Of a stretch of DNA of 54,563 nt, positions 35,661 through 45,608 are shown in pieces (position 1 is the stretch's first letter; the number at the start of each line of letters is the position of its first letter). The stretch is from Pseudomonadota bacterium. GTDB lineage: Bacteria; Chloroflexota; Ktedonobacteria; Ktedonobacterales; JADMIN01. The DNA lies in contig JAJPIU010000138.1 in NCBI GenBank assembly GCA_021324535.1, positions 1 to 54,563 of the forward strand, written 5' to 3'. Below the pieces are notes generated by a model. It did not search any database. It saw only the letters and a list, made by a program, of their open reading frames with translations, and was not told the DNA's origin. A program made the translations under genes and the position numbers.

Positions 35661-37691
35661 ATGGACGGACGGCGTACACAGTGGGAGCAGACAAATCGCC
35701 AACCCATAGATGACCTTGACCCGGAGGATGATGAGGTCAATCCACCCTGGGATCGCATTAGTATGCGTATGCCAGCCATCTCGCAGGATCAGGCCGAGAC
35801 GCTCATGCGCGCATCACATCCGCGCATGCAGGCGGCCTACGAAGACTCTGAGTATGACGCAATGGCGGAGCGTTCGATGGCTGGCCTGAGCCTGGGCGAC
35901 TTCACCGGCACGGGCAAAGTCGCCGCGATGCTGCCCATCCGGCCAGGCGTTTCCGGCTGGGGGTTGCGTGCGCCGAAGCGCGATTCCTCCGGCTCGCAGC
36001 TTGCCGTCAGCCCTAATGGCAGCGGCAGCATCGCGATAGACGAACAGCCGTCCATTCAGATGCGCGCGCTCCGCACCAGCAATCTGGTGCGCGCCGCAGG
36101 CATCGTGACGGCCGCGCTGGTCATCAGCCGTATTCTTGGTCTGCTGCGCACCTCGCTCTTCGCGGCCACCTTTGGCGGTGGCTTCCTTGCCGACGCCTTC
36201 ACCAACGCCTTCACGTTGCCTGATACCATCTTCAACATCGTCTCCGGCGGCGCGCTAGCCTCGGCCTTTATCCCCGTCTTCACTGGCTATCTGATCGAGA
36301 AACGCGACCGCAACTCCGCCTGGTATGTCGCCAGCGTTGCGCTCAACGCAGCGATCCTCGTCCTTGTGGTGCTGTGCGTGTTGGGGATCATTTTTGCGCA
36401 ACCCTTCCTCGAGCTGACCTATGCGCCGTTTTTCCAGCACTGTAATCAGGGCTGCGAAGGCCCGATGATTGTTCAATTGACGCGCGTGATGCTGTTGCAA
36501 CCAATCTTTCTGGGCGGCGCAACCATTGCCATTGCCATCTTGCAGGCGCGCCAGTCGTTTGTCCTTCCGGCGGTGGGCCAGGTCATCTACACCGGCAGCC
36601 TGGTCGGAGGCATCATGGTGACGCAGTTTGACAATCGCTATCACGTTTTTGGCGGCCACCTGGGCATCTATGGGCCAACCTGGGGTGTTGTCGTCGGAGC
36701 GGCGTTGCAGTTTGCCATCCAGATTCCAGGGCTGATCAGAGCGAAGATGGCCTACAAACCGATTCTGAATGTGCTGCATCCTGGGGTGAAGGAGATTGGG
36801 AAGCTGATGCTGCCACGCCTGCTCAACGCCGCGATGCTCTACGTCTCAGTGTTCATCAACCGCGACCTGCTTGGTTTGCTCAATCAACAAGGGGCGGTTT
36901 ATGGCTATGTCACGGCGTTTTCACTGGTGATGTTGCCTCAGGGCGTCTTTGGCATGGCCGTCTCGCAGGCGGCGTTCCCCACACTGGCGGCCTTTGTGGC
37001 GGCGGGCGAATGGGATCGCCTGCGCGAGACCGTTTTGCGCACCATCAAGGGCATTGCCTATCTGGCGATTCCTTCGGCGCTGGGGATGATTGTGCTGGCC
37101 GATCCGATTAGCCGCGTGATCCTGGCGCACGGCGCCTTCGAGTTGAGCCAGTTGCCGTTTACCGTATACCCTTTGATCTTTTTCTCGATTGGCCTGACGG
37201 GTCTGGCGCTTGTCGAGATTCTCACGCGCAGCTTCTACGCCATCCAGGATACGCGCACGCCCACCATCGTCAGCATCCTACAATTCCTCTTCCTGATCGG
37301 CATGAGCATCATCCTCCTGCCGCTCGGCGCGAGCGGGCTGGCGCTTGCCTCGTCGCTCGCCTGGACTGGCGAGGCAATCACGCTGATCCTGCTGCTGCGT
37401 CCACGCTTGGCGGGACTTGACATGAAAGACCTGGGCATGTTTACAGTGAATGTGCTGGCGGCGGGTCTGGCGGCGGCGCTCACGGCGCTGTTGGTCTACC
37501 AGATTTTGATTCTACCGTTCATCCTGCCGATTGGCGTTACCTCCAAGACGGAAACTGTGGAGATGCTCTTCCGCCTGGCAGTTTCGGGCGGTGCGGGCGC
37601 AGGCGTCTACCTCTGGTTCTCACGCTTCCTCTCGATTGACGACGTAGTACCGTTTGATCGTCTGGTGAAACGTGTCTTCCGGCGAGGCTAG
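35661..37691 (+). CDS. murJ: Lipid II flippase MurJ
   Basis: VISRILGLLRTSLFAATFGGGFLADAFTNAFTLPDTIFNIVSGGALASAFIPVF and the MATE/MVF-like helices that follow. Confidence 0.93.
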   Translation: MDGRRTQWEQTNRQPIDDLDPEDDEVNPPWDRISMRMPAISQDQAETLMRASHPRMQAAYEDSEYDAMAERSMAGLSLGDFTGTGKVAAMLPIRPGVSGWGLRAPKRDSSGSQLAVSPNGSGSIAIDEQPSIQMRALRTSNLVRAAGIVTAALVISRILGLLRTSLFAATFGGGFLADAFTNAFTLPDTIFNIVSGGALASAFIPVFTGYLIEKRDRNSAWYVASVALNAAILVLVVLCVLGIIFAQPFLELTYAPFFQHCNQGCEGPMIVQLTRVMLLQPIFLGGATIAIAILQARQSFVLPAVGQVIYTGSLVGGIMVTQFDNRYHVFGGHLGIYGPTWGVVVGAALQFAIQIPGLIRAKMAYKPILNVLHPGVKEIGKLMLPRLLNAAMLYVSVFINRDLLGLLNQQGAVYGYVTAFSLVMLPQGVFGMAVSQAAFPTLAAFVAAGEWDRLRETVLRTIKGIAYLAIPSALGMIVLADPISRVILAHGAFELSQLPFTVYPLIFFSIGLTGLALVEILTRSFYAIQDTRTPTIVSILQFLFLIGMSIILLPLGASGLALASSLAWTGEAITLILLLRPRLAGLDMKDLGMFTVNVLAAGLAAALTALLVYQILILPFILPIGVTSKTETVEMLFRLAVSGGAGAGVYLWFSRFLSIDDVVPFDRLVKRVFRRG

Positions 37692-37738
37692 GCCGACGGG
37701 GCGTGTAGCCTCACGCTGTTTCTTTGGACGCTGTTGAG

Positions 37739-38383
37739 CTATTTCAATCCGGCGTCACGGGCGCGCACGATGGCCTGTGCCCGGTCGGCCACCTGAAGTT
37801 TGCTAAAGATGTTGGAGACGTGGTTCTGCACGGTCTTCAGGCTGATGGTCAGGTGATGCGCGATAGCCGTGTTGTTCTTGCCCTGCGCGATCAGATACAA
37901 AATCTCGCGCTCGCGCTCCGTCAGATCGGGAAAGGCAATAGCTGAGGCGGATTGGGGCAGCGCCGAGAAGTAGTGAATCATACGCTGGGCGATGGCGGGA
38001 CTGAAAATGGCCTCGCCCCTGTATACGGCTTTCACCGCGCGAGTCAATTCGTCCTGGTCGGCGTCTTTCAGCAGATACCCGCGAGCGCCCGCGCGCATTG
38101 CGGCAAATACCGAATCGTCGTCCTCAAACATGGTAACAATGAGCGTCTTGATATGAGGGCTTGCGTGTAGAATACGCCTGGTGGCCTCGATGCCGTTAAT
38201 CCCTGGCATTTTGATGTCCATGAGGATCACATCCGGTTGGAGGGATTCCGCGCTGGCAATTGCTTCGTCGCCGTCCACGGCTTCGCCGATCACCTCTATC
38301 TCCGGCAATCCCTGCAACATTGCACGCACCCCTTCGCGGTAGAAGGTGTGATCGTCGGCGATCAAGAGGCGAATGGTCTCCAT
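37739..38383 (-). CDS. NarL/LuxR-type response regulator
   Basis: REC (LLIADDHTFYREGVRAML, PDVILMDIKMPG) and LuxR HTH (LTEREREILYLIAQGKNNTAIAHHLTISLKTVQNHVSNIFSKLQV). Confidence 0.95.
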   Translation of the reverse strand: METIRLLIADDHTFYREGVRAMLQGLPEIEVIGEAVDGDEAIASAESLQPDVILMDIKMPGINGIEATRRILHASPHIKTLIVTMFEDDDSVFAAMRAGARGYLLKDADQDELTRAVKAVYRGEAIFSPAIAQRMIHYFSALPQSASAIAFPDLTEREREILYLIAQGKNNTAIAHHLTISLKTVQNHVSNIFSKLQVADRAQAIVRARDAGLK

Positions 38384-38403
38384 AGAGATTTCCTTTCAGA
38401 GCA

Positions 38404-40563
38404 TCATTGCATGGTTTGCTCCGGTTTCAACGGCAGGCTGGCGAAAACACATACGCCACCTGTCGCCTGTGCCGTGATGGAGCAGACACCGCCCAGCTCC
38501 GCGACACGCTCACGGATAGACGTCATGCCAACACCCGCATGATAGGTATCAGGCAGACCACACCCGTCGTCGCTGATGACAAGCTGAAGGGATTGCCCGC
38601 CATCAATCTTCAGGCGCACAGCGCAATGAGGCGCGTTTGCGTGCCGCTCGACATTGGTTAGCGATTCCAGGATGATATGATAAGCCGCCACTTCAACGGC
38701 GGCAGACAGCACAGGCAGATCGGCAGGCGCTTCCACCAAGACGTGAAAGCCAGCCGCCTCCGAGAGCTGCGACGCATGTTCGCGAATGGCCGAGACCAGC
38801 CCAAGTTCATCCAGGATGGGTGGACGCAGGGCATAGACGACGCGGCGAATATCGGCAATGGTGGACTTGACCTGGGCCTTGAGATTGCTCAGCAGGACAA
38901 TTGCGGCGTCGGGATCGCTGCGAACCAGGCGTGTCGCCGTATCAATACGTTGAGAGAGGCTTGCGAGTGTGGGGCCAACGCCATCGTGCAAATCGCGACG
39001 CAGGCGGCGGCGTTCTTCTTCATGCGCCAACACCAGCCGCTCACGCGCCTTCTGGAGATCGTCTGCCAGCCGGACGGCATGAGCGGCGAGGCCCGCCTGT
39101 CGCGCCAGTTCATCGAGCAGGCGCGCGTCGGCAGGTGTAAAGGCTTCGCCCGGCGAACGCGGAGCAAGCTCCAACTGGCCAATGGTCTCCGACTGATAGA
39201 CGAGCGGAAGCGTTAATGGCATGTCAACAGGCGCGCCATAACTTGCCGCCAGCTCAAGCGTTTCTCCCTGCTTCCACCTGATGGCGACATAGGGGAGTTT
39301 CAGGGCTTGCGCTACCGTCTCAGTAATGGTGGAAAGAACCGCATCGGGCGCAAGCGTCTCTTTCAAGCGTTGGCTCAGCCGCGCGATCACTGCGTAGGGT
39401 TCGTCACGCTGACCGTAGAGCAGGCGATTGACGGCGCGCTGAAGGCGTTCACGCAAGGGCTGAAAGAAGACAGCGATGACGCCTGCCGCGAAGAGCGAGA
39501 TCAGAAAGTTCGTCTCTGTTCGCAGAAGAGCATCGAGTGAGACAACCAGGAGCGCGTAGGAGCCAACGACGCCGATGGTCAGAAGACCATAGACCAGTGT
39601 GCGATTGACGATGAGATCGATGTCCCATAGGCGGTAGCGCAGAATGGCGATGGCAATTGCCAGGGGGATCAGCAGAAGCAGCAGATAGACGCTACTTGTC
39701 AGAAGGACAAAAGGAAGGAGCGACAAGGTATACGATGGGAAGAATTGCAGCGCCGCCAATGGTATATATGCGACAAAGAGGAAGCCTATCAAAGCAATGG
39801 TGACGCCAAAAACAACCCATTTTGTCTGCTGGCGTTCGACCGGAGTCAAGACCCGCCGATACCGATAGATTTGCGCGAGGACGAGGGAGCCAAACACCAC
39901 AAGCATGATCAGCAGGTTGAGCAGGCGAGAAGCATGAATGACGCTGAAGAACGCGCCAGCAAGATAGAGCAGAGAAAAGCCAAACGCCACCCAGCGCGAA
40001 TAGCCAGGAGCGAAACGCCCCGTAGGGAAGACAAACAGGAATGCTACCAGGGAGGGAAGACCCAACCCGGTGAGCAGCGTCACGGGCAGGCGCCAGAAAG
40101 GATGCGTCGCCGCCAGGGTCACGGGGATGTCTGGGAAGGAGGCGCCCATCATAAAAAGAGCGAGGGCAGCGACACCAGTTATCCGGTCGCATGGTTTGCG
40201 CCAGACGATGAACAGCGCCACCCCGCAATACACTAGGGTAAACAGAAGATTGATCATCGTCCAGTAGGTAGCATATGCCGTGATGGAGACGTCTGCCGCA
40301 TGGAGCGACTGCGCATCGGCGGGCGTCAGTCGTTCGTCGGAGCAGTTAGCGCAGAGTGTGGAGAAATGGGCGAAGTAGACCGGCGCTCCAGCGATATTGA
40401 GCGTGACGGTAAGAATGCCTAGACACAGCAACGCCGCCCATGCGGCGAGCAGCCAGCGCGGCTGCCAGGCGAGCGCCCGCAAGACGCTTTGCAATGATGG
40501 CGCACTGGCAGCGTTACCCTGACGGGGAGGAGCAATCTCCCTGCGTAGCAACTTCACCCACAT
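38404..40563 (-). CDS. HisKA_3 sensor histidine kinase with N-terminal multi-TM and GAF-like domains
   Basis: LVLAHEEERRRLRRDLHDGVGPTLASLSQRI, ISDDGCGLPDTYHAGVGMTSIRERVAELGG; paired with the adjacent NarL-type regulator. Confidence 0.93.
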   Translation of the reverse strand: MWVKLLRREIAPPRQGNAASAPSLQSVLRALAWQPRWLLAAWAALLCLGILTVTLNIAGAPVYFAHFSTLCANCSDERLTPADAQSLHAADVSITAYATYWTMINLLFTLVYCGVALFIVWRKPCDRITGVAALALFMMGASFPDIPVTLAATHPFWRLPVTLLTGLGLPSLVAFLFVFPTGRFAPGYSRWVAFGFSLLYLAGAFFSVIHASRLLNLLIMLVVFGSLVLAQIYRYRRVLTPVERQQTKWVVFGVTIALIGFLFVAYIPLAALQFFPSYTLSLLPFVLLTSSVYLLLLLIPLAIAIAILRYRLWDIDLIVNRTLVYGLLTIGVVGSYALLVVSLDALLRTETNFLISLFAAGVIAVFFQPLRERLQRAVNRLLYGQRDEPYAVIARLSQRLKETLAPDAVLSTITETVAQALKLPYVAIRWKQGETLELAASYGAPVDMPLTLPLVYQSETIGQLELAPRSPGEAFTPADARLLDELARQAGLAAHAVRLADDLQKARERLVLAHEEERRRLRRDLHDGVGPTLASLSQRIDTATRLVRSDPDAAIVLLSNLKAQVKSTIADIRRVVYALRPPILDELGLVSAIREHASQLSEAAGFHVLVEAPADLPVLSAAVEVAAYHIILESLTNVERHANAPHCAVRLKIDGGQSLQLVISDDGCGLPDTYHAGVGMTSIRERVAELGGVCSITAQATGGVCVFASLPLKPEQTMQ

Positions 40564-40666
40564 GAATCTCCGCCTTTCCGCCGCTCTCGACCTCACTATC
40601 TGTTTCTCCTCATCTGCTATTTTGTCGTATATGCAAGTATGCAAGGTGTTCTTCTTGACAGGCAGG

Positions 40667-40718
40667 CGCCCCCTATGCCCACGCTCAGGCGCGGTTCGCG
40701 CATAGGGCATAGGGGGCG
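40667..40718. terminator. Perfect 14 bp inverted repeat between two minus-strand genes
   Basis: CGCCCCCTATGCCC / GGGCATAGGGGGCG with 24 nt loop. Confidence 0.6.
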
Positions 40719-40738
40719 ACGCTGCGCGCTGCCTGGGC

Positions 40739-41362
40739 TCAGGCGCGGGCGCTTGCGCCAACGGAAGCGGGCATTGCTGCCCCACGTTGGAGCGACGCCA
40801 GCAGAGTGGCGCCCAGCCAGATGAGCGCCACAAAGAAGAGCGCCTCGCCGATGTAGCTCAGGTAAGGGACACGCCCCCCGACAACAAACAAGACACTGCC
40901 AGCCAGCAAAAGGATGGCTGACGCTTTCGAGAAGACGCCCGCGCGCAGAAGCGCAATTCCAAAGACAACAGAACCAACCAGAACGAGCGCCTTCGCGATG
41001 AGGAAATAGAGGATGAAGGCCAGCGGCGGGTTATCGAGCGCGCTTGGGGCCAGGTGGTTTATCCAGGGGAGAAGCACGAGATCGGTGAGACCGCTACTGC
41101 CAGCAAACACAATACTTGCAACAAAGAACAACACGAAGCCAAACGCCCCAAACCTCCCTGCCTGTGGCGACTGACGCGCATACAGAGCAGGAAGCCCCAG
41201 GACAATCAAGAGCAGGCCGATAGCAGTGACAATCGCGGACGGAGTCCAAAATGGGCCAAACGCCTCGTTATCGAGCGCCTCACCAAGCGTTCCAATCACG
41301 GCGAGAACGCCCCCGATACCGAGGGCAATCCCGCTCAGCCGATACATGATCGTGGATGACAT
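40739..41362 (-). CDS. Multi-pass membrane protein of unknown function
   Basis: 207 aa, about six hydrophobic segments. Confidence 0.7.
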   Translation of the reverse strand: MSSTIMYRLSGIALGIGGVLAVIGTLGEALDNEAFGPFWTPSAIVTAIGLLLIVLGLPALYARQSPQAGRFGAFGFVLFFVASIVFAGSSGLTDLVLLPWINHLAPSALDNPPLAFILYFLIAKALVLVGSVVFGIALLRAGVFSKASAILLLAGSVLFVVGGRVPYLSYIGEALFFVALIWLGATLLASLQRGAAMPASVGASARA

Positions 41363-41587
41363 AGCTACCTCCTGGCAGGGCGCGCCTGCCGCTCGTGTTC
41401 ATAGAGCATGAAACCTGTTGTCTTGCTCTGCGAACAGCATACCTGGTGTATTTTCCCGTCGTCATGGGGAGAGCTTCCCGACCTGATCGGGAATTTTCCA
41501 ATCTCTCCGGCGCGCCTTGAAAGAAGCGAGGAGACCTGCTATGCTGGCGAAATCGGGAGCGTGTCGCGTTGGGAGGTCAAATATTTC

Positions 41588-42523
41588 ATGTCAGCATCAT
41601 CGCCATCAGCTTATCTGCATATCGCCGAGCCGGTGCAGGCCGCACTTGCCGCCGGGCAGCCGGTGGTCGCACTCGAATCCACTGTCATCGCGCACGGGTT
41701 GCCTGCGCCCATCAATCTTGAGGTTGCGTTGGCGATGGAGGCGGCGATTCGTGCGGAGGGCGCCACACCGGCGACGGTCGCGCTGATGGATGGACGGATC
41801 GTGATCGGGCTGACAGAGGAGGAGATCACCCGGCTGGCGACTTCACAGGGTGTGTTGAAGGCTAGCCGCCGCGATCTCTCGGTCGCGCTGGCGTGGCGGG
41901 CGCTGGCGGCTACCACCGTCGCGGGGACGCTGGCCTGCGCGGCGCTGGCCGGTATTCGCGTCTTTGCCACAGGCGGCATCGGCGGCGTGCACCGCGAGGG
42001 CGCGCAGAGCTTCGACATCTCCGCCGATCTGATCGAACTGGCGCGGTCGCCGCTGATCACCGTCTGCGCTGGGGCAAAAGCAATTCTTGATCTGGCGCTC
42101 ACCTTGGAGTATCTGGAAACGCAGGGGGTGACGGTGATTGGCTATGGAACCGACGAGTTCCCGGCGTTTTACCGCCGCGAGAGCGGGCTACATCTGGCGC
42201 ATCGGGTGGATACTCCCGATGAGGTGGTAGCCATCGCGCGCGCGCAGTGGGAGAGTGGCCTGGGCGGCGGCCTGCTGGTAGCTTGCCCCATTCCGGCGGA
42301 GTCGGCGCTCTCGGCGCGGGCGCTGGAGAAGGCGACCGAACAGGCGCTCTATCAGGCACAGGTGACAGGGATAACCGGCGCGGCGCTCACGCCCTATCTG
42401 CTGGCGCGCGTGGCCGACCTGACCGGCGGCGAGAGCGTGACCGCCAATCGCGCGCTGCTCCTCAATAACGCTGTCTGCGCCGCCCGCATCGCTCGCGCGC
42501 TGACGGAGGCTCACGATTTGTAG
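41588..42523 (+). CDS. psuG: Pseudouridine-5'-phosphate glycosidase
   Basis: VVALESTVIAHGLPAPINLEVA, VFATGGIGGVHREGAQSFDISADLIELARSPLITVCAGAKAILDLALTLEYLETQGVTVIGYGTDEFPAFY. Confidence 0.95.
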   Translation: MSASSPSAYLHIAEPVQAALAAGQPVVALESTVIAHGLPAPINLEVALAMEAAIRAEGATPATVALMDGRIVIGLTEEEITRLATSQGVLKASRRDLSVALAWRALAATTVAGTLACAALAGIRVFATGGIGGVHREGAQSFDISADLIELARSPLITVCAGAKAILDLALTLEYLETQGVTVIGYGTDEFPAFYRRESGLHLAHRVDTPDEVVAIARAQWESGLGGGLLVACPIPAESALSARALEKATEQALYQAQVTGITGAALTPYLLARVADLTGGESVTANRALLLNNAVCAARIARALTEAHDL

Positions 42524-42587
42524 CGCCTGCATCCGCGCTGGCTGTAGTCCGTTCATCCGCCACTTCATTTTGCCAGGTGGACGTTCG

Positions 42588-42910
42588 CTAGAACGTCGCG
42601 CCGTCCGCAGGAATGTTGGCTGCGGCGGCCTGAGCGGCGCGGATAATCAGCCCGTCATCCATCACCTGCTCAAACAACTCGACAGCGCCGAACCGTGTCG
42701 CTTCGTCCCAATCATTTCTGAAATAGATGCTTCTGGCGCACTCGATCACATCCTGAATGACGCGCTCCCAGAGATAATAGGTCAGCGCAACTCAATCAAT
42801 CGCTGTCCAACCCGTCTCGCCCTCGATGAAGGGGTCAGGCCATACTGCTCCTGCAAACAGGCGTGGAGTTCTATCGCTTCGAGAGCTGGGCGTCGCCCGT
42901 GCCGTGCCAT
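42588..42910 (-). pseudogene. Degraded small gene with frameshift and in-frame TGA
   Basis: MARHGRRPALEAIELHACLQEQYGLTP (frameshift) FIEGETGWTAID* VALTYYLWERVIQDVIECARSIYFRNDWDEATRFGAVELFEQVMDDGLIIRAAQAAAANIPADGATF*. Confidence 0.5.
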
Positions 42911-42918
42911 GCTGACTG

Positions 42919-43905
42919 TTATCCTCCCGCCGTCAGGGTGATGTTTCCGGCGTTGGTCTGAAGCGAAAGCACACCTTTGGCGTTGGAAGCCGTCTTGCCG
43001 ATGGCGCGCGCAGTGGCGCCAAAGCCATCGTGGCTGAGCGTCAGGTTCCAGCCATTCACCGTGATATGCCCGGCTGATGTGCGCGCGTTGATGATTGTCG
43101 CAGTGGTAGGAGGCAGCGTCACGTTGATGTCGCCTGCGTCGTTACGGACGCTGACCGAGGCGCCGCTAGCCAGCGTGCCGGTAATATTGATTGTTCCCGC
43201 CGAGTCGGTCACTTGTGAACCGTTGGCAAGCGTGACCTGGTTGAGTGTCAGCGTGCCCGCTCCGCTGTTTATCTGCATGACGCCGCTGACGCCGTTCGCC
43301 GTGATGTCGCCAGCGCCAATCGTCGCCCGGATGTTGGCCATCGGGGGAACGGTGATCGTCATATCCACGCTACGCTGCGCCCCCAGCGCGCCGCTGCCGG
43401 AGAAATGCGCCACAACGGTAATAGTGGCGCCCTGCTGTATCGTAGCGACCTGTATTTGTTGGATGTCCTGCTGGGCGCTATCGCTTGTGGCGTCGCGCGC
43501 ATGCCGCGCCACAGTGACGATCACCTGGCCGCTCTCCCCAAGCCGGAACGTGATGGAGCCAGCGGTATTTTGGGCGACAACTGTGGGCGCGCCACTTACG
43601 ACATAGGTCGAGGTGGTCTGGGCGCTGGCGTTTTGCTCCTGGCTCAGCTTGATGAGCAGCCCACCCACCAGTCCGGCAATCAGCGCGACTCCCAGCGTGA
43701 TGATTGCCAGTATTCCCAGGCAACCACCTATCGGCCAGGCGAACCAGGGCGTGCGGCGACGCTCTGAGGCGCCCTGCCGTGCCGATCTCCCATTGCGCAG
43801 CGGTGTATTGCTTCCTGGCACGCTCTGATACGGTGGGTAGGAAGATGGCGTGGCGAACGGCGCGCGCGGCTGCGGCGCATCTGGAGATGTGGGCGTATCG
43901 CGCAT
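42919..43905 (-). CDS. DUF4097-like beta-repeat (putative adhesin) membrane protein
   Basis: One TM (IGGCLGILAIITLGVALIAGLVGGLL) then repeats ITANGVSGVMQINSGAGTLTLNQVTLANGSQVTDSAGTINITGTL...DAGDINVTLP. Confidence 0.75.
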   Translation of the reverse strand: MRDTPTSPDAPQPRAPFATPSSYPPYQSVPGSNTPLRNGRSARQGASERRRTPWFAWPIGGCLGILAIITLGVALIAGLVGGLLIKLSQEQNASAQTTSTYVVSGAPTVVAQNTAGSITFRLGESGQVIVTVARHARDATSDSAQQDIQQIQVATIQQGATITVVAHFSGSGALGAQRSVDMTITVPPMANIRATIGAGDITANGVSGVMQINSGAGTLTLNQVTLANGSQVTDSAGTINITGTLASGASVSVRNDAGDINVTLPPTTATIINARTSAGHITVNGWNLTLSHDGFGATARAIGKTASNAKGVLSLQTNAGNITLTAGG

Positions 43906-44172
43906 AGTTGGCCTCCGGGGGATCTGCTGGTGTACGTGTTGTGTACGCGCCAAAGGAAGCGCGGGTTGTGCGGAATGAGCTGTTGGCTGGAACACAGCTT
44001 GCTGATCATCAGCCGTGATTGTCCCTGACACATCCCATACGTCTATGAGCGCCGTAAGGTATTCACCGTATTTTTATGCCAGGAGAGAGAGAAACGTCCT
44101 CTGGTAGTTGCAATCGCTGGACGCCTCGGCTACAATGAAAGAGAATGTTTCTCGTGCGGAAAGGAACCTGCA

Positions 44173-44586
44173 ATGCTTCCAGGTCGTAGCCCAAAACCGT
44201 GGGTCAGCATGCTGCTCGCAATCCTCTTTGTTCTGACCTTAACCTTGCCATTCCTTTCGACAGACTATCTGGCAGGCCCAACCACGCCATTTGATGTGGT
44301 ACAGGCAGGCTCGATTCACTGGGGCTTTGTGATCGCCGCAGCGCTGCTCTGGTTTGGTGTGCAGCTTTTCTGGCGTGCCCCTGCGGAAGCGACGAAACTA
44401 GGGCTGGCGGCGTCAGCGACGGTCGTCTGGCTCTGTCTGCTCTTCTTCTTCAACTTCCATCAGACCTTCGCAGAGGCTCAGTCTGGAACCGGTGACAAGG
44501 GCGCGGTCGCGTTCTTCGCCCTGATGGGCGGGCTGGGAGTTGTCCTGTTGTGGACACGCTTCCTCGCCGACGAAATCTCATTTTAG
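44173..44586 (+). CDS. Small membrane protein of unknown function
   Basis: 137 aa with four hydrophobic segments. Confidence 0.6.
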   Translation: MLPGRSPKPWVSMLLAILFVLTLTLPFLSTDYLAGPTTPFDVVQAGSIHWGFVIAAALLWFGVQLFWRAPAEATKLGLAASATVVWLCLLFFFNFHQTFAEAQSGTGDKGAVAFFALMGGLGVVLLWTRFLADEISF

Positions 44587-44881
44587 GCGCCCCTCATTAG
44601 ACACCCCACTCGCCAGCCTGCACACTCTGCGGCTGGCGTCTTGTTCTTTCTCAGCTCCTCACATTTCTGCTACTTTTTCGCTCGCTGCCCCTGTTCACAG
44701 TGTAGCCTGGGCGCCAACTTCCGCTTCCCACTTTTGTGCGTTCTCTGCCCTTGACTTTCTTACTTCTCCTATGGTATTAAATAAATATATGGAAGTTGCT
44801 TCCATTTATGAAGTCTTGGTTTTTCCTGACAAATGTTCAACCAGTACGCACAGGGCGCAGACGCGCCGGGAGCTAGCCCAC

Positions 44882-45418
44882 ATGGCATACGAGATCGATC
44901 CAAACCACTCAACCGTTGAGTTCGCGGCGAAGCACATGATGATCACCACCGTTCGGGGGCGCTTCAAGAAGTTCAGTGGGACGCTGCATATTGATGAGCA
45001 GAACCCCGCCAATTCACAGGTAGATGTGACCATTGACGCCAGCAGCATTGACACTGGCGCCGAGGCCCGGGATAACCACCTGCGCAGCGCCGACTTCTTC
45101 GATGTCGCCAAGTACCCCACCATCACCTTCAAGAGCACCCGCGTCGAGGCGCTCGGAGGCGAGAAATACCGTGTCACCGGCGATCTGACCATTCATGGCG
45201 TGACCCGCCCCCAGACGCTTGAAGTCGAGCGCGAGGGCAGCATCAAAGATATGCAGGGCAAGCAGCGCCAGTCCTTCAGCGCGACCGGCAAGCTCAGTCG
45301 TAAGGATTTCGGCCTCGAGTGGAACGTCGCGCTTGAGAGCGGTGGCTGGCTCGTCGGCGATGAGATCAAGCTTGACATCGAGGCGCAGGTCATCGAGACG
45401 GCCAGCGTCGCTGCCTGA
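44882..45418 (+). CDS. YceI family protein
   Basis: YEIDPNHSTVEFAAKHMMITTVRGRFKKFSGTLHID...RDNHLRSADFFDVAKYPTITFKST...VTGDLTIHGVTRPQTLEVE. Confidence 0.95.
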   Translation: MAYEIDPNHSTVEFAAKHMMITTVRGRFKKFSGTLHIDEQNPANSQVDVTIDASSIDTGAEARDNHLRSADFFDVAKYPTITFKSTRVEALGGEKYRVTGDLTIHGVTRPQTLEVEREGSIKDMQGKQRQSFSATGKLSRKDFGLEWNVALESGGWLVGDEIKLDIEAQVIETASVAA

Positions 45419-45541
45419 GATATCTACCCTTCTGTAACACTCTCAACACTTTCGCGCATCAGCGGCGCCAAACCGCAAGGCGCCTGGGTATCTAGGCGCT
45501 AATAAACAAAGTGGCGCATCACAACATCACGCAAACACAAC

Positions 45542-45579
45542 AAACCGCGCTCATACTCCTGTTGGTGTGAGCGCGGTTT
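45542..45579. terminator. Bidirectional hairpin terminator
   Basis: AAACCGCGCTCA / TGAGCGCGGTTT perfect 12 bp stem between convergent genes. Confidence 0.8.
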
Positions 45580-45608
45580 ATCTCATTCGAAAGAGCAGAG
45601 TGATCGCG

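Noticed and set aside
42780-42830. TGA as selenocysteine or tryptophan codon in the 42588-42910 reading frame
   Set aside because: A frameshift is also required, no SECIS-like hairpin was recognised, and TGA is used as a normal stop elsewhere in the window; decay or sequence error is simpler.
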